This document shows positions 25,193-62,526 of a DNA stretch of 64,000 nt, piece by piece (position 1 is the stretch's first letter; each line of letters begins with the position of its first letter). The notes under the pieces were generated by a model, which saw only the letters and a program-made list of their open reading frames with translations, did no database searches and was not told the DNA's origin. Source of the DNA: Channallabes apus (Eukaryota > Chordata > Actinopteri > Siluriformes > Clariidae); contig CM060118.1 of assembly GCA_030522415.1 (NCBI GenBank), positions 29,372,151 to 29,436,150 on the forward strand, in the 5' to 3' direction. The translations under genes were made by a program, and so were the position numbers.

Positions 25193-27802
25193 GATCACCG
25201 ACACCAGCTCTGCATAACCCAGCCTCCTCACTGCCTATAACCACAGACACCAGCTCTGCATAACCCAGCCTCCTCACCACCTATAATCACAGACACCAGC
25301 TCTGCATAACCCAGCCTCCTGACTGCCTATAATCACCGACACCAGCTCTGCATAACCCAGCCTCCTCACTGCCTATAATCACCGACACCAGCTCTGCATA
25401 ACCCAGCCTCCTCACTGCCTATAACCACAGACACCAGCTCTGCATAACCCAGCCTCCTCACTGCCTATAATCACCGACACCAGCTCTGCATAACCCAGCC
25501 TCCTCACTGCCTATAACCACAGACACCAGCTCTGCATAACCCAGCCTCCTCACTGCCTATAATCACAGACACCAGCTCTGCATAACCCAGCCTCCTCACT
25601 GCCTATAATCACCGACACCAGCTCTGCATAACCCAGCCTCCTCACTGCCTATAATCACCGACACCAGCTCTGCATAACCCAGCCTCCTCACTGCCTATAA
25701 TCACCGACACCAGCTCTGCATAACCCAGCCTCCTCACTGCCTATAACCACAGACACCAGCTCTGCATAACCCAGCCTCCTCACTGCCTATAATCACAGAC
25801 ACCAGCTCTGCATAACCCAGCCTCCTCACTGCCTATAATCACCGACACCAGCTCTGCATAACCCAGCCTCCTCACTGCCTATAATCACCGACACCAGCTC
25901 TGCATAACCCAGCCTCCTCACTGCCTATAATCACCGACACCAGCTCTGCATAACCCAGCCTCCTCACTGCCTATAATCACCGACACCAGCTCTGCATAAC
26001 CCAGCCTCCTCACTGCCTATAATCACCGACACCAGCTCTGCATAACCCAGCCTCCTCACTGCCTATAACCACAGACACCAGCTCTGCATAACCCAGCCTC
26101 CTCACCGCCTATAATCACCGACACCAGCTCTGCATAACCCAGCCTCCTCACCGCCTATAATCACAGACACCAGCTCTGCATAACCCAGCCTCCTCACCGC
26201 CTATAATCACCGACACCAGCTCTGCATAACCCAGCCTCCTCACCGCCTATAATCACCGACACCAGCTCTGCATAACCCAGCCTCCTCACCGCCTAAAATC
26301 AGCGACACCAGCTCTGCATAACCCAGCCTCCTCACCGCCTATAATCACTGACACCAGCTCTGCATAACCCAGCCTCCTCACCGCCTATAATCACAGACAC
26401 CAGCTCTGCATAACCCAGCCTCCTCACCGCCTATAATCACAGACACCAGCTCTCCATAACGCAGCCTCCTCACCGCCTATAATCACCGACACCAGCTCTG
26501 CATAACCCAGCCTCCTCACTGCCTATAATCACCGACACCAGCTCTGCATAACCCAGCCTCCTCACTGCCTATAATCACCGACACCAGCTCTGCATAACCC
26601 AGCCTCCTCACTGCCTATAATCACCGACACCAGCTCTGCATAACCCAGCCTCCTCACTGCCTATAACCACAGACACCAGCTCTGCATAACCCAGCCTCCT
26701 CACTGCCTATAATCACCGACACCAGCTCTGCATAACCCAGCCTCCTCACCGCCTATAACCACAGACACCAGCTCTGCATAACCCAGCCTCCTCACCGCCT
26801 ATAATCACCGACACCAGCTCTGCATAACCCAGCCTCCTCACCGCCTATAATCACAGACACCAGCTCTGCATAACCCAGCCTCCTCACCGCCTATAATCAC
26901 CGACACCAGCTCTGCATAACCCAGCCTCCTCACCGCCTATAATCACCGACACCAGCTCTGCATAACCCAGCCTCCTCACCGCCTATAATCACCGACACCA
27001 GCTCTGCATAACCCAGCCTCCTCACCGCCTATAATCACCGACACCAGCTCTGCATAACCCAGCCTCCTCACCGCCTAAAATCAGCGACACCAGCTCTGCA
27101 TAACCCAGCCTCCTCACCGCCTATAATCACTGACACCAGCTCTGCATAACCCAGCCTCCTCACCGCCTATAATCACAGACACCAGCTCTGCATAACCCAG
27201 CCTCCTCACCGCCTATAATCACAGACACCAGCTCTGCATAACGCAGCCTCCTCACCGCCTATAATCACAGACACCAGCTCAGCATAACCCGGCCTCCTCA
27301 CCGCCTATAATCACCGACACCAGCTCTGCATAACCCGGCCTCCTCACCGCCTATAATCACCGACACCAGCTCTGCATAACCCAGCCTCCACACCGCCTAT
27401 AATCACAGACACCAGCTCTGCATAACCCAGCCACCTCACCGCCTATAATCACAGACACCAGCTCTGCATAACCCAGCCTCCTCACCGCCTATAATCACAG
27501 ACACCAGCTCTGCATAACGCAGCCTCCTCACCGCCTATAATCACAGACACCAGGTCTGCATAACCCAGCCTCCTCACCGCCTATAATCACAGACACCAGC
27601 TCTGCATAACCCAGCCTCCTCACCGCCTATAATCACAGACACCAGCTCTGCATAACCCAGCCTCCTCACCACCTATAATCACAGACACCAGCTCTGCATA
27701 ACCCAGCCTCCTGACTGCCTATAATCACCGACACCAGCTCTGCATAACCCAGCCTCCTCACTGCCTATAATCACCCACACCAGCTCAGCATAACCCAGCC
27801 TC
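25193..27802. repeat. 46-bp minisatellite, about 57 units, with higher-order repeats
   Basis: The unit is 46 bp, containing ACACCAGCTCTGCATAACCC followed by AGCCTCCTCACTGCC and TATAATCAC plus CG or AG. Units differ at a few fixed sites (T/C in ACTGCC/ACCGCC, ATC/ACC, CCG/CAG). Rare variants recur at exact multiples of 46: CTAAAATCAG at about 26294 and 27076 (782 bp, 17 units), and a CCACC/GACTGCC pair near 25321 and 27713 (2392 bp, 52 units). Two further degenerate units trail to about 27910. It begins about 500 bp upstream of the desi2 start codon. The unit is not a multiple of 3 and no long frame crosses it, so it is non-coding. Confidence 0.97.
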
Positions 27803-28004
27803 AGTACAACACTACGTGCCTGTCTAGCTGCTGTAATCACTGACGTGAGCACTAGATGACCTAACCCATCTCACTGCCTATAATCACTGACATAAGAGCT
27901 ACATAACCCAATCTGTTGTTTAACTAAATGCATATTTTCATGACTGTATACATATTCAGCCATATTGATTATAACATTTTTTATACATTTTGAAATTTTA
28001 TGAA

Positions 28005-28345
28005 ACATAGTGTTTAGCACTGTCGCTTTGCACGTTCAGGGTCCGGGTTTGATTTCCAGCCAGGCTTGATTCCCGTCTCTGAGTTTGCATGTTCTCCCCG
28101 TGCTAGGAGGGTTTCCTCCGGGTACTCCGGTTTCCTCCCATAGTCCAAAGATATGCAGGTTAAGCTAATTTGCATTCCCAAATTGCCTGTGAATGAGTGT
28201 GGGAGTGTGTGTGCCCTGCGATGGATTGGCACCCCGTCCAGGGTGTATCCTGCCTCGTGCCCTAAGCCTCCTGGGATAGACTCCAGGCCCCCCGCAACCC
28301 TGAATACAGGATAAAGTGGTATAGAAGGTGAGTGAGTGAGATAAT
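28005..28345 (+). repeat. tRNA-derived SINE-like repeat, copy 1
   Basis: The head contains TTTAGCACTGTCGC (A-box side) and GGGTTTGATTTCC (B-box-like); the body has TTTCCTCCGGGTACTCCGGT and TGCGATGGATTGGCACC. It ends in a short GAGTGAGTGAG repeat. The same family occurs at 37027-37417 (minus, the best copy), 41115-41442, 55075-55290 and in fragments at 31800, 35060 and 47015. An interspersed retroposon identity is inferred from the tRNA-like head. Confidence 0.75.
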
Positions 28346-29590
28346 ATAAACTGAATACATGTTTAATGAGTGGAAATCTGATCCCAATGTATGGTCATGG
28401 GAATGAGATAATTTAATTGGAGCGATATCTTAGTAACCTGAGGCTTATTGGATACAATATATTAGCAATATACTGTATATATAATTTTTTATTTATATAA
28501 TTTCATAGAGATGCAAATAAAAACTAAATCAGCCAGCTCCCTTATTGTTGCAGAAAAACTTAATTGGTCCTTGTTAAATTAAAGGTCACGCATTATTTAG
28601 CTGTGGCTACATCCTCACTTCATGTTGTGGCAATGACTTCATTATCTCATTTCAACATCTTACTAAATAATTTGTAATAGCATTAGGATCCTTTTCACAT
28701 AATAGTATGCCATAATTAGGTTGTTCATTATCATCAGCTGTTCTCCATATTTAGACCTTTTTGTACGGTGCTAAAATGGTACAGGATCTTTCACTTGATA
28801 GCATCCTCTTTTTGAAGCACCTCTTATCTATCTTTTTTTGTGATTTGGTTCCTAGAAACACAAGCACATTTTACCAACAGAAACAGTTTCATCTGTTGCG
28901 TCAGATGTGTAAAATACAAAAAAACAGAAGAAGTTATTGTACAAACTCACTTTTCATCTGGAATTCAACTTCTATAATGCACAAAGCTATAATGCACCAT
29001 CAATAAAATCATTAGCCTATCCATTAATATTTTATTATGGGTGTACTTAAATGTATACAGTATTCAACACACACACACACACACACACATAGTAATATTG
29101 TCTTACACCTACTGTACAGTAGTTTGTCCTTGTTTCGGCTTGCTTTCCCTTTCTATTATGTGTCTTACCATGCAAAGTACACATACAATACCTTACCATG
29201 TAAAGTATACATAAAATACCTTGCCATGTACAGTAAAGTATACATAAAATACCTTGCCATGTAAAGTATACACTCTTCTAATGATTTTTACAACATGACC
29301 TGTAGCAACTCAAGGTCACACTGATGCTTCTTATAGAAGTTAACGGCCAAATTGTCTGTGATAATCATCAAAGAATATGTCATTAGATCATTAATGTTGA
29401 CTCTCATCTTGCTGAATTTGTGTTCAGATCATACTGAAGACACCTTGATTAAACAAAAACAACATGTTATAAAAAAAAATCATTAGGAAAAATTGCACAT
29501 TATTTTCCATATTATGGAATTGTGGTATTATGGAATTATCAACTGTAAAATAACATTTAAAATAAAAATTTTGAATGTATATTTATTTTC

Positions 29591-29624
<34 letters not shown>

Positions 29625-30135
29625 CATGAATGTCAAGTGCTATGAGCCCTGCCCTCTCTAGTCCACAAATGTAAATGTTCGGATATGCCAAATAACCAAT
29701 ATGTAAATTATAGGGTAAAAGGTGGAGGAAGCGCCCACCGTCTGCTTCTAGCCCTGGTTGGAGCACTTACATATGTTCCACCCTCTTTAAATTAATTACT
29801 GTACGTAAGTCTGTTTTAAAGAATCTGTACGTTGATGCTTTTTGTACTATTTTTTTTACTTTGACTTACTGAATCATAAAAATATAGATTTTTCTACCCA
29901 CTACATTTTTAAACATTACATCTCTTGCTGAGTTATTTATTTATTTACTTTAATTTTTTATATTTGTAATGCCATGAAGTAATCTTAACATCAGACAGCT
30001 TCAAAAGTGGATCTACAATACCTAACAATTCAGATCATAAACAGATATTGCTATCATTCATCTAGATTGTAGTTATACCATATGTATTATCATGCTAGCT
30101 AGCGTGTGATTTGAGATTGGTGAGAGAATGTTTCC

Positions 30136-30138
<3 letters not shown>
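28346..30138. other. Intergenic, low-complexity patches
   Basis: No gene is seen. It contains (AC)n at 29067-29089, a roughly 30-bp tandem repeat of four units at 29166-29271 (core CCATGTAAAGTATACATAAA), and (AAT)n at 29591-29622. Confidence 0.5.
29166..29271. repeat. Tandem repeat of about 28-33 bp, four units
   Basis: Units start TACCATG or TGCCATG and carry AAAGTATACATAAAATACC; they differ by small indels. Confidence 0.85.

Positions 30139-30175
<37 letters not shown>
30139..30175. repeat. (TC)n microsatellite
   Basis: Eighteen TC units, followed by TTCTTTTGTTTCC. Confidence 0.95.
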
Positions 30176-30178
<3 letters not shown>

Positions 30179-30529
30179 TTTGTTTCCTAAATAATTTGCT
30201 TATGTGTCCAGACGGTGTGTCGTGTTATGTTTGTCTGACATTTTGACACTCACGATTTGTTAATTGCAGTGTGATTGTTACCTGTTTGAAAACGGAATAA
30301 AAACATATACTGAGTGATTAAAAATTAAGCATTTGTAAATTAGTTGTGTTTGCACTGAGGTTTAGGCAAAATAGTCTGGTTGCATAACTATGGATAACTC
30401 ATAAGTACTATAACTCATAAGTAATACTTTGTTAAAGAGCCTTCATCTTAAAATACAGCACTTAATCTCTTTGCGTAAGAGTCTGTAATGTTAGCACATC
30501 TTGATTTGGCATTTTATTTCCCACTATTC

Positions 30530-30725
30530 CTTACACAGTGCGCCAGATTAATTAAGTTACTAAGGTCTCTCCAGCTCACAGGAATTTTGATAGACCTCAG
30601 ATCTGAGCTCTGACTGGGCCATTCCAAAACCTTGTTGTTCTTTATTTTGGAGAGGATTTTTTTGTTAACTCAGGTTCATGGTTTGCATCATTATTGTACT
30701 AGAAGGTGAAATCATTATCATCAGA
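30530..30725 (-). mobile_element. Degenerate Tc1-like relic
   Basis: TCTGAGCTCTGACTGGGCCA and TCCAAAACCTTGTTGTTCTT resemble the minus-strand catalytic region of fish Tc1-like elements. No termini are visible. Confidence 0.45.
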
Positions 30726-31199
30726 GGTCTATAGGTTTTGTATTGGTATTTGAAAAATTTTCATTATATCGCCTTTCCTGGCAAGATCCCAAGTCACCGT
30801 GGTTCATTTCGGGTCTTTAGTTATCTTGTTTTAGTGGCAAACCTACTCATTCGTTGTTTGGAGTATATATATGAATGTTTTGGCAAAATTTTCTGGTTGT
30901 TTAGTTTCACCATTTCTTAATAACCCCAAAATTTAATTATTAAAAACAATTGGTATCACATCCAGGAAATTACCAGTACTTGTTTTGGAAATTGCTTTCC
31001 AACTCTCTTCTGAAGAATACTTTTAAAATGTGTATTTATTTATAGGTCTGGACTTCTTGGAGACCATTTATGAGGTCCACATCATCCGGTGATGCACCAT
31101 GGTGCGCCAGTGATACTACACGTTCTATAGCCATAAATTATTGCTTAGTTATTTTTTATCCACCCTGTGCATATATACAGTATATATATTTACAGTCCA

Positions 31200-31600
31200 G
31201 AGCAACAGAAAGTGTGGAAAGGAGGTGAAAAGGTGTGTGCAGGCAAGTTGGAACTGGTGGAGAAAAGTGTCAGGTGTGTTGTGTGATAAAAGAGCATCAC
31301 TTACAACTTAGTGGCGCTCAAGAAAAGACAGGAGGCAGAGCTGGAGGTACATAGCAGAGATAAATATGCTGAGGTTCTCTTTGGGAGTGACAAGGATGGA
31401 TAGGATGAAGAATGAGTCAGAGGGACAACCCATGTTAGATATTTTGGAGCTAAAGTGAGAGAAGCCAGATTGAGGTGGTTTGGATATGTTCAGAGGTGAG
31501 ATCGCTAGAAGGATGCTGAGGTTGGAACTGCCAGACAGGAGGTTTAGAGAAAGATCAAAGAGGAGATTTATGGATGTAGTGAGAGAGGATATAAAGTTCT
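31200..31600 (+). mobile_element. Non-LTR retrotransposon relic, RT C-terminal tail
   Basis: In broken frames the plus strand reads RMKNESEGQ, then ARLRWFGYVQR and MLRLELPDRRFRERSKRRFM, which resemble the end of RTE/Nimb-type LINE polyproteins (the RWxGHVxR and RPKRRWxD blocks). Indels and stops break it. Family recognised by motif only. Confidence 0.6.
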
Positions 31601-31799
31601 ACATTCTACAACAATACTGGAAATTTCAAACTATGAAATATCACATTTGGAATAAGTTAATTATGTAACAACAACAACAACAACAGTCAGTTGTTATTTT
31701 AAGACATTTTCAGCATTGCTTTACAATGTTGGAGAAAAAAAAATCAGGAACAAAAATGGAGTTACTGTGTGATCCCCAACTTTTGAGCGGTAGTGTACT

Positions 31800-33224
31800 G
31801 TATATACGCTACGGGCAATTTTGGAATGTCAATTAGCCTTATCTTCATGTCTTTAGACTGTGTGAGAAAACCGAAGTACCTGAATATACTATATATACTG
31901 ATGATAGGTATATGATGATTACACACTGAAAATGAGTTTGAATATGATTAGTTAATAAAGGGTAAGAAGCACTAGTGTTGCCACCTGTCCTGGTTTCCTC
32001 AGAGCCATCTCTTTTTTCAATTATTTGTCCCCGTTAGGATATGGCATTTCCCAGAACAAATGATGTCAAGGTTTCATATGCTGATTTAGCAACAGCTATA
32101 TATATTTCATCAATCTCTTTAGCAAAACTTTCACTCAGGATATATAAAACTAAAAATAATAATAATAATAATCATCATCATCATCATCATTTTTGTCTGT
32201 CTGTTTAATTAAATAAGAAGAGGAAATGCTTGGCACTGTTTATGGGTATGTGTAATAGACTTTATATATACTGTACATAGTCTAAACCATATGAAGAGAA
32301 AAGTACACTGTTAACTTAAACTCTACAGTATGTTTTTACTTCCATCACGTGGTGAAAATTGAGAACTACAAGAACTGTACCAGGAGCATGTTCATAAAGT
32401 GGTTAGAAATTTATTTCTGTTAGGAGAGGAAAAAAACTGTTCTTTCTAAAACAGATATTTCTGTAATGAAGTGATAAAGGTATTATGTTAAGGCCAAAAC
32501 TGGGTCTTATACTCATATAAAATTTTAAATCACATTAATCAGGTTTGATGAAAGCACAAAGCCAATTAAAAAGATTCAATTTAATAAATATGCACATAGG
32601 CAGGGTTATGTTTAAGGCTTTTGCAACAAACACTGACTTCAATATGAGCTTCAACAAAAGATGACAGCTTTGTCTTTGGTCCTGTAAAAAACAATATATT
32701 TACTGTACACACCTAACAGTCACACCTGAGACAGACAGTTCTTTATACATTTACATTAACATGCTCTACTCTCTTAATGTTCGTCCTAAATGGCTTCCAA
32801 CGCACTGTATAAGTGCACTATATGAAGTATGACATCATGCCTTTACCATTCTGCCTAGTGCACTCTGTTTTCCTTAGGGCACAATTAAGCTTGTGGTTAC
32901 ATCCCAAACTGCATACTAGCATATTCGATTACCTTTAGTTGGCTCTCTTTTGCCTATATTGATGCACCATATTCAGAACATGTTCTGGGCCCCTGGGAAT
33001 GCATGTAATCCACATGTCTTCCTGTTCGGCAAAAAAACGGAGCATATTACATTTAGCTTCAACTATCTTCTTTTTGTTATTAATAATATAAATTATACTA
33101 TAATCTGTATAAATATTATAAAAATGTAAAATAAGTTTGTGGACACCTGACCAGCTTGGTCCATCATGAAAGTGCTCCTATACACAAAGCAAGGTCCATG
33201 AAGTTGTCTATATATAAATGTATA
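31800..33224. other. Intergenic, repeats only
   Basis: Contains a short minus-strand SINE fragment at about 31805-31880, a (AAT)/(ATC) repeat near 32155-32190, and no recognisable gene. Confidence 0.4.
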
Positions 33225-34793
33225 TACAGTGGTGTGAAAAACTATTTGCCCACTTCCTGATTTCTTATTCTTTTGCATGTTTGTCACACTTAAATGTTTC
33301 TGCTCATCAAAAACCGTTAACTATTAGTCAAAGATAACATAATTGAACACAAAATGCAGTTTTTAAATGAAGGTTTACGTTATTAAGGGAGAAAAAAAAA
33401 CTCCAAATCTACATGGCCCTGTGTGAAAAAGTGATTGCCCCCCTTGTTAAATAAATAACTTAACTGTGGTTTATCACACCTGAGTTGAATTTCTGTAGTC
33501 ACCCCCAGGCCTGATTACTGCCACACCTGTTTCAATCAAGAAATCACTTAAATAGGAGCTACCTGACACAGAGAAGTAGACCAAAAGCATCTCAAAAGCT
33601 AGACATCATGCCAAGATCCAAAGAAATTCAGGAACAAATGAAAACAAAAGTAATAGAGATCTATCAGTCTGGTAAAGGTTATAAAGCCATTTCTAAAGCT
33701 TTGGGACTCCAGCGAACCACAGTGAGAGCCATTATCCACAAATGGCAAAAACATGGAACAGTGGTGAACCTTCCCAGGAGTGGCCGGCCGACCAAAATTA
33801 CCCCAAGAGCGCAGAGACAACTCATCCGAGAGGCCACAAAAGACCCCAGGACAACATCTAAAGAACTGCAGGCCTCACTTGCCTCAATTAAGGTCAGTGT
33901 TCACGACTCCACCATAAGAAAGAGACTGGGCAAAAACGGCCTGCATGGCAGATTTCCAAGGCGCAAACCACTTTTAAGCAAAAAGAACATTAAGGCTCGT
34001 CTCAATTTTGCTAAAAAACATCTCAATGATTGCCAAGACTTTTGGGAAAATACCTTGTGGACTGATGAGACAAAAGTTGAACTTTTTGGAAGGTGCGTGT
34101 CCCGTTACATCTGGCGTAAAAGTAACACAGCATTTCAGAAAAAGAACATCATACCAACAGTAAAATATGGTGGTGGTAGTGTGATGGTCTGGGGTTGTTT
34201 TGCTGCTTCAGGACCTGGAAGGCTTGCTGTGATAGATGGAACCATGAATTCTACTGTCTACCAAAAAGTCCTGAAGGAGAATGTCCGGCCATCTGTTCGT
34301 CAACTCAAGCTGAAGCGATCTTGGGTGCTGCATCAGGACAATGACCCAAAACACACCAGCAAATCCTGACCTGAATCCTATTGAGATGTTGTGGCATGAC
34401 CTTAAAAAGGCGGTTCATGCTAGAAAACCCTCAAATAAAGCTGAATTACAACAATTCTGCAAAGATGAGTGGGCCAAAATTCCTCCAGAGCGCTGTAAAA
34501 GACTCGTTGCAAGTTATCGCAAACGCTTGATTGCAGTTATTGCTGCTAAGGGTGGCCCAACCAGTTATTAGGTTCAGGGGGCAATTACTTTTTCACACAG
34601 GGCCATGTAGGTTTGGATTTTTTTTCTCCCTAAATAATAAAACCCCTCATTTAAAAACTGCATTTTGTGTTTACTTGTGTTATCTTTGACTAATAGATAA
34701 ATGTGTTTGATGATCAGAAACATTTTGTGTGACAAACATGCAAGAGAATAAGAAATCAGGAGGGGGCAAATAGTTTTTCACACCACTACTGTA
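33225..34793 (+). mobile_element. Tc1-like transposon, second copy
   Basis: TA ends at 33225-33226 and 34792-34793; left terminus CAGTGGTGTGAAAAACTATT. The right terminus carries three extra bases (CACCACTACTG instead of CACCACTG). Same family as 14070-15693, opposite orientation, in the space between desi2 and adss2. Confidence 0.93.
33608..34571 (+). pseudogene. Tc1 transposase with a 59-bp internal deletion
   Basis: Open from ATG 33608 for 253 codons: helix-turn-helix pair, GRPTKITPR linker, TDETKVELF and [12 protein letters not shown]. After 34365 a 59-bp block present in the 14290 copy is missing, between the second catalytic Asp and the Glu. The remainder continues in another frame (PDLNPIEMLWHDLKK to the stop at 34571). 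The junction shows a 3-base TCC microhomology. DNA-binding half intact, catalytic half inactive. Confidence 0.92.
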
Positions 34794-34886
34794 TATATAT
34801 TTACATTTCAGCATTTGGCAGATGCTCTTGGCAACAGTGCAAATAGTAATAATTGCGCAAAGAATATGAGTGACATCAGTGAAAGG

Positions 34887-34909
34887 ACACACACACACAC
34901 ACACACACA
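34887..34909. repeat. (AC)n microsatellite
   Basis: About 11 AC units. Confidence 0.95.
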
Positions 34910-35059
34910 GCCGATAAAATTTTATCACGATATCTAGGTGTGTAATCAATTTGTGTTGCAATTTTCTAAAGAATCTGGAATCAATTTAATAAATGATTCC
35001 AGATTCTCTCTGCATATTAATGCATATACTGTATTAGTTGCACTGCAATTAATTTCATT

Positions 35060-35200
35060 CATCTCATTCATTCATCTTCTATACCGCTTTATCCTGTATT
35101 AGGGTCACGGGGACCTGGAGCCTATCCCAGGAGACTCTGGGCACAAGGCAGGGTACACCCTGGACAGCGTGCCAATCCATCGCAGAGCACACACACACAA
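35060..35200 (-). repeat. SINE-like repeat fragment
   Basis: Carries TTCTATACCGCTTTATCCTG and GCCTATCCCAGGAGACTC, the tail end of the family best seen at 37027-37417. Confidence 0.75.
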
Positions 35201-35556
35201 TTTATATGCATCTTATATATTTTGTGGTTTCTTTTTCTTGTTCTTAGCATTGCACTAGTAACTTCTGATCAGTTATCACATTACCCCTGTGTCTACTGAC
35301 TAAGATATATAGTGTGCAATAACATCTGCAAACTTGTCTTTATTTTACTGTCTCTATTGCTGCTGGATATCAGGAATTATGAAGTATTAATTATATTAAA
35401 TATTACACATTATCTATCTAATAAGTTTGTTCCTATTTCCCTTTTTATTCTAATTGTTACTGTCGTTGTAATTAATAATAAACTGAGCCCTGACCAGACA
35501 GGTACAGACAGGTGACCAGTTTATAGCCCCTGTATGCACCACTGGGGGCTGCGTTC

Positions 35557-35579
35557 CACACACACACACACACACACAC
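35557..35579. repeat. (CA)n microsatellite
   Basis: About 11 CA units, about 190 bp upstream of the adss2 start codon. Confidence 0.95.
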
Positions 35580-35769
35580 TGACGCAATAAAGAGGATATC
35601 AGATTAGTAATCAGTGCGGTTTGTGACGCAGCCGTAGGGGGCGTGTCAGGGGTGTAATACTCGGTTGTGTCGTGAATTTCAGTGTACAGAGTCAGGCGGC
35701 TTCAGCGGAGACGCGACCGGGAAGTGAAGAAGCGAGCGGCTAGGCTAGGGCGCACAGGGACACCTGGTC
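35580..35769 (+). promoter_or_regulatory. adss2 5' UTR and promoter region (inferred)
   Basis: GC-rich and CpG-rich sequence directly before the adss2 ATG (AGGCGGCTTCAGCGGAGACG near 35694). A TGACGCAAT motif at 35579-35587 resembles a CRE/ATF-type site. No TATA box is seen. The position of the transcription start is not known. Confidence 0.4.

Positions 35770-62526
<26,757 letters not shown>

Noticed and set aside
25193..27802. Regularly spaced repeats resembling a CRISPR array
   Set aside because: The whole 46-bp unit is repeated with no unique spacers and the genome is vertebrate; it is a minisatellite.
31480..31668. Small plus-strand open frame as a host gene
   Set aside because: Its residues match the degraded tail of a LINE reverse transcriptase.
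24687..35769. Shared bidirectional promoter for desi2 and adss2
   Set aside because: The start codons are about 11 kb apart with repeats between; each gene has its own GC-rich upstream region.
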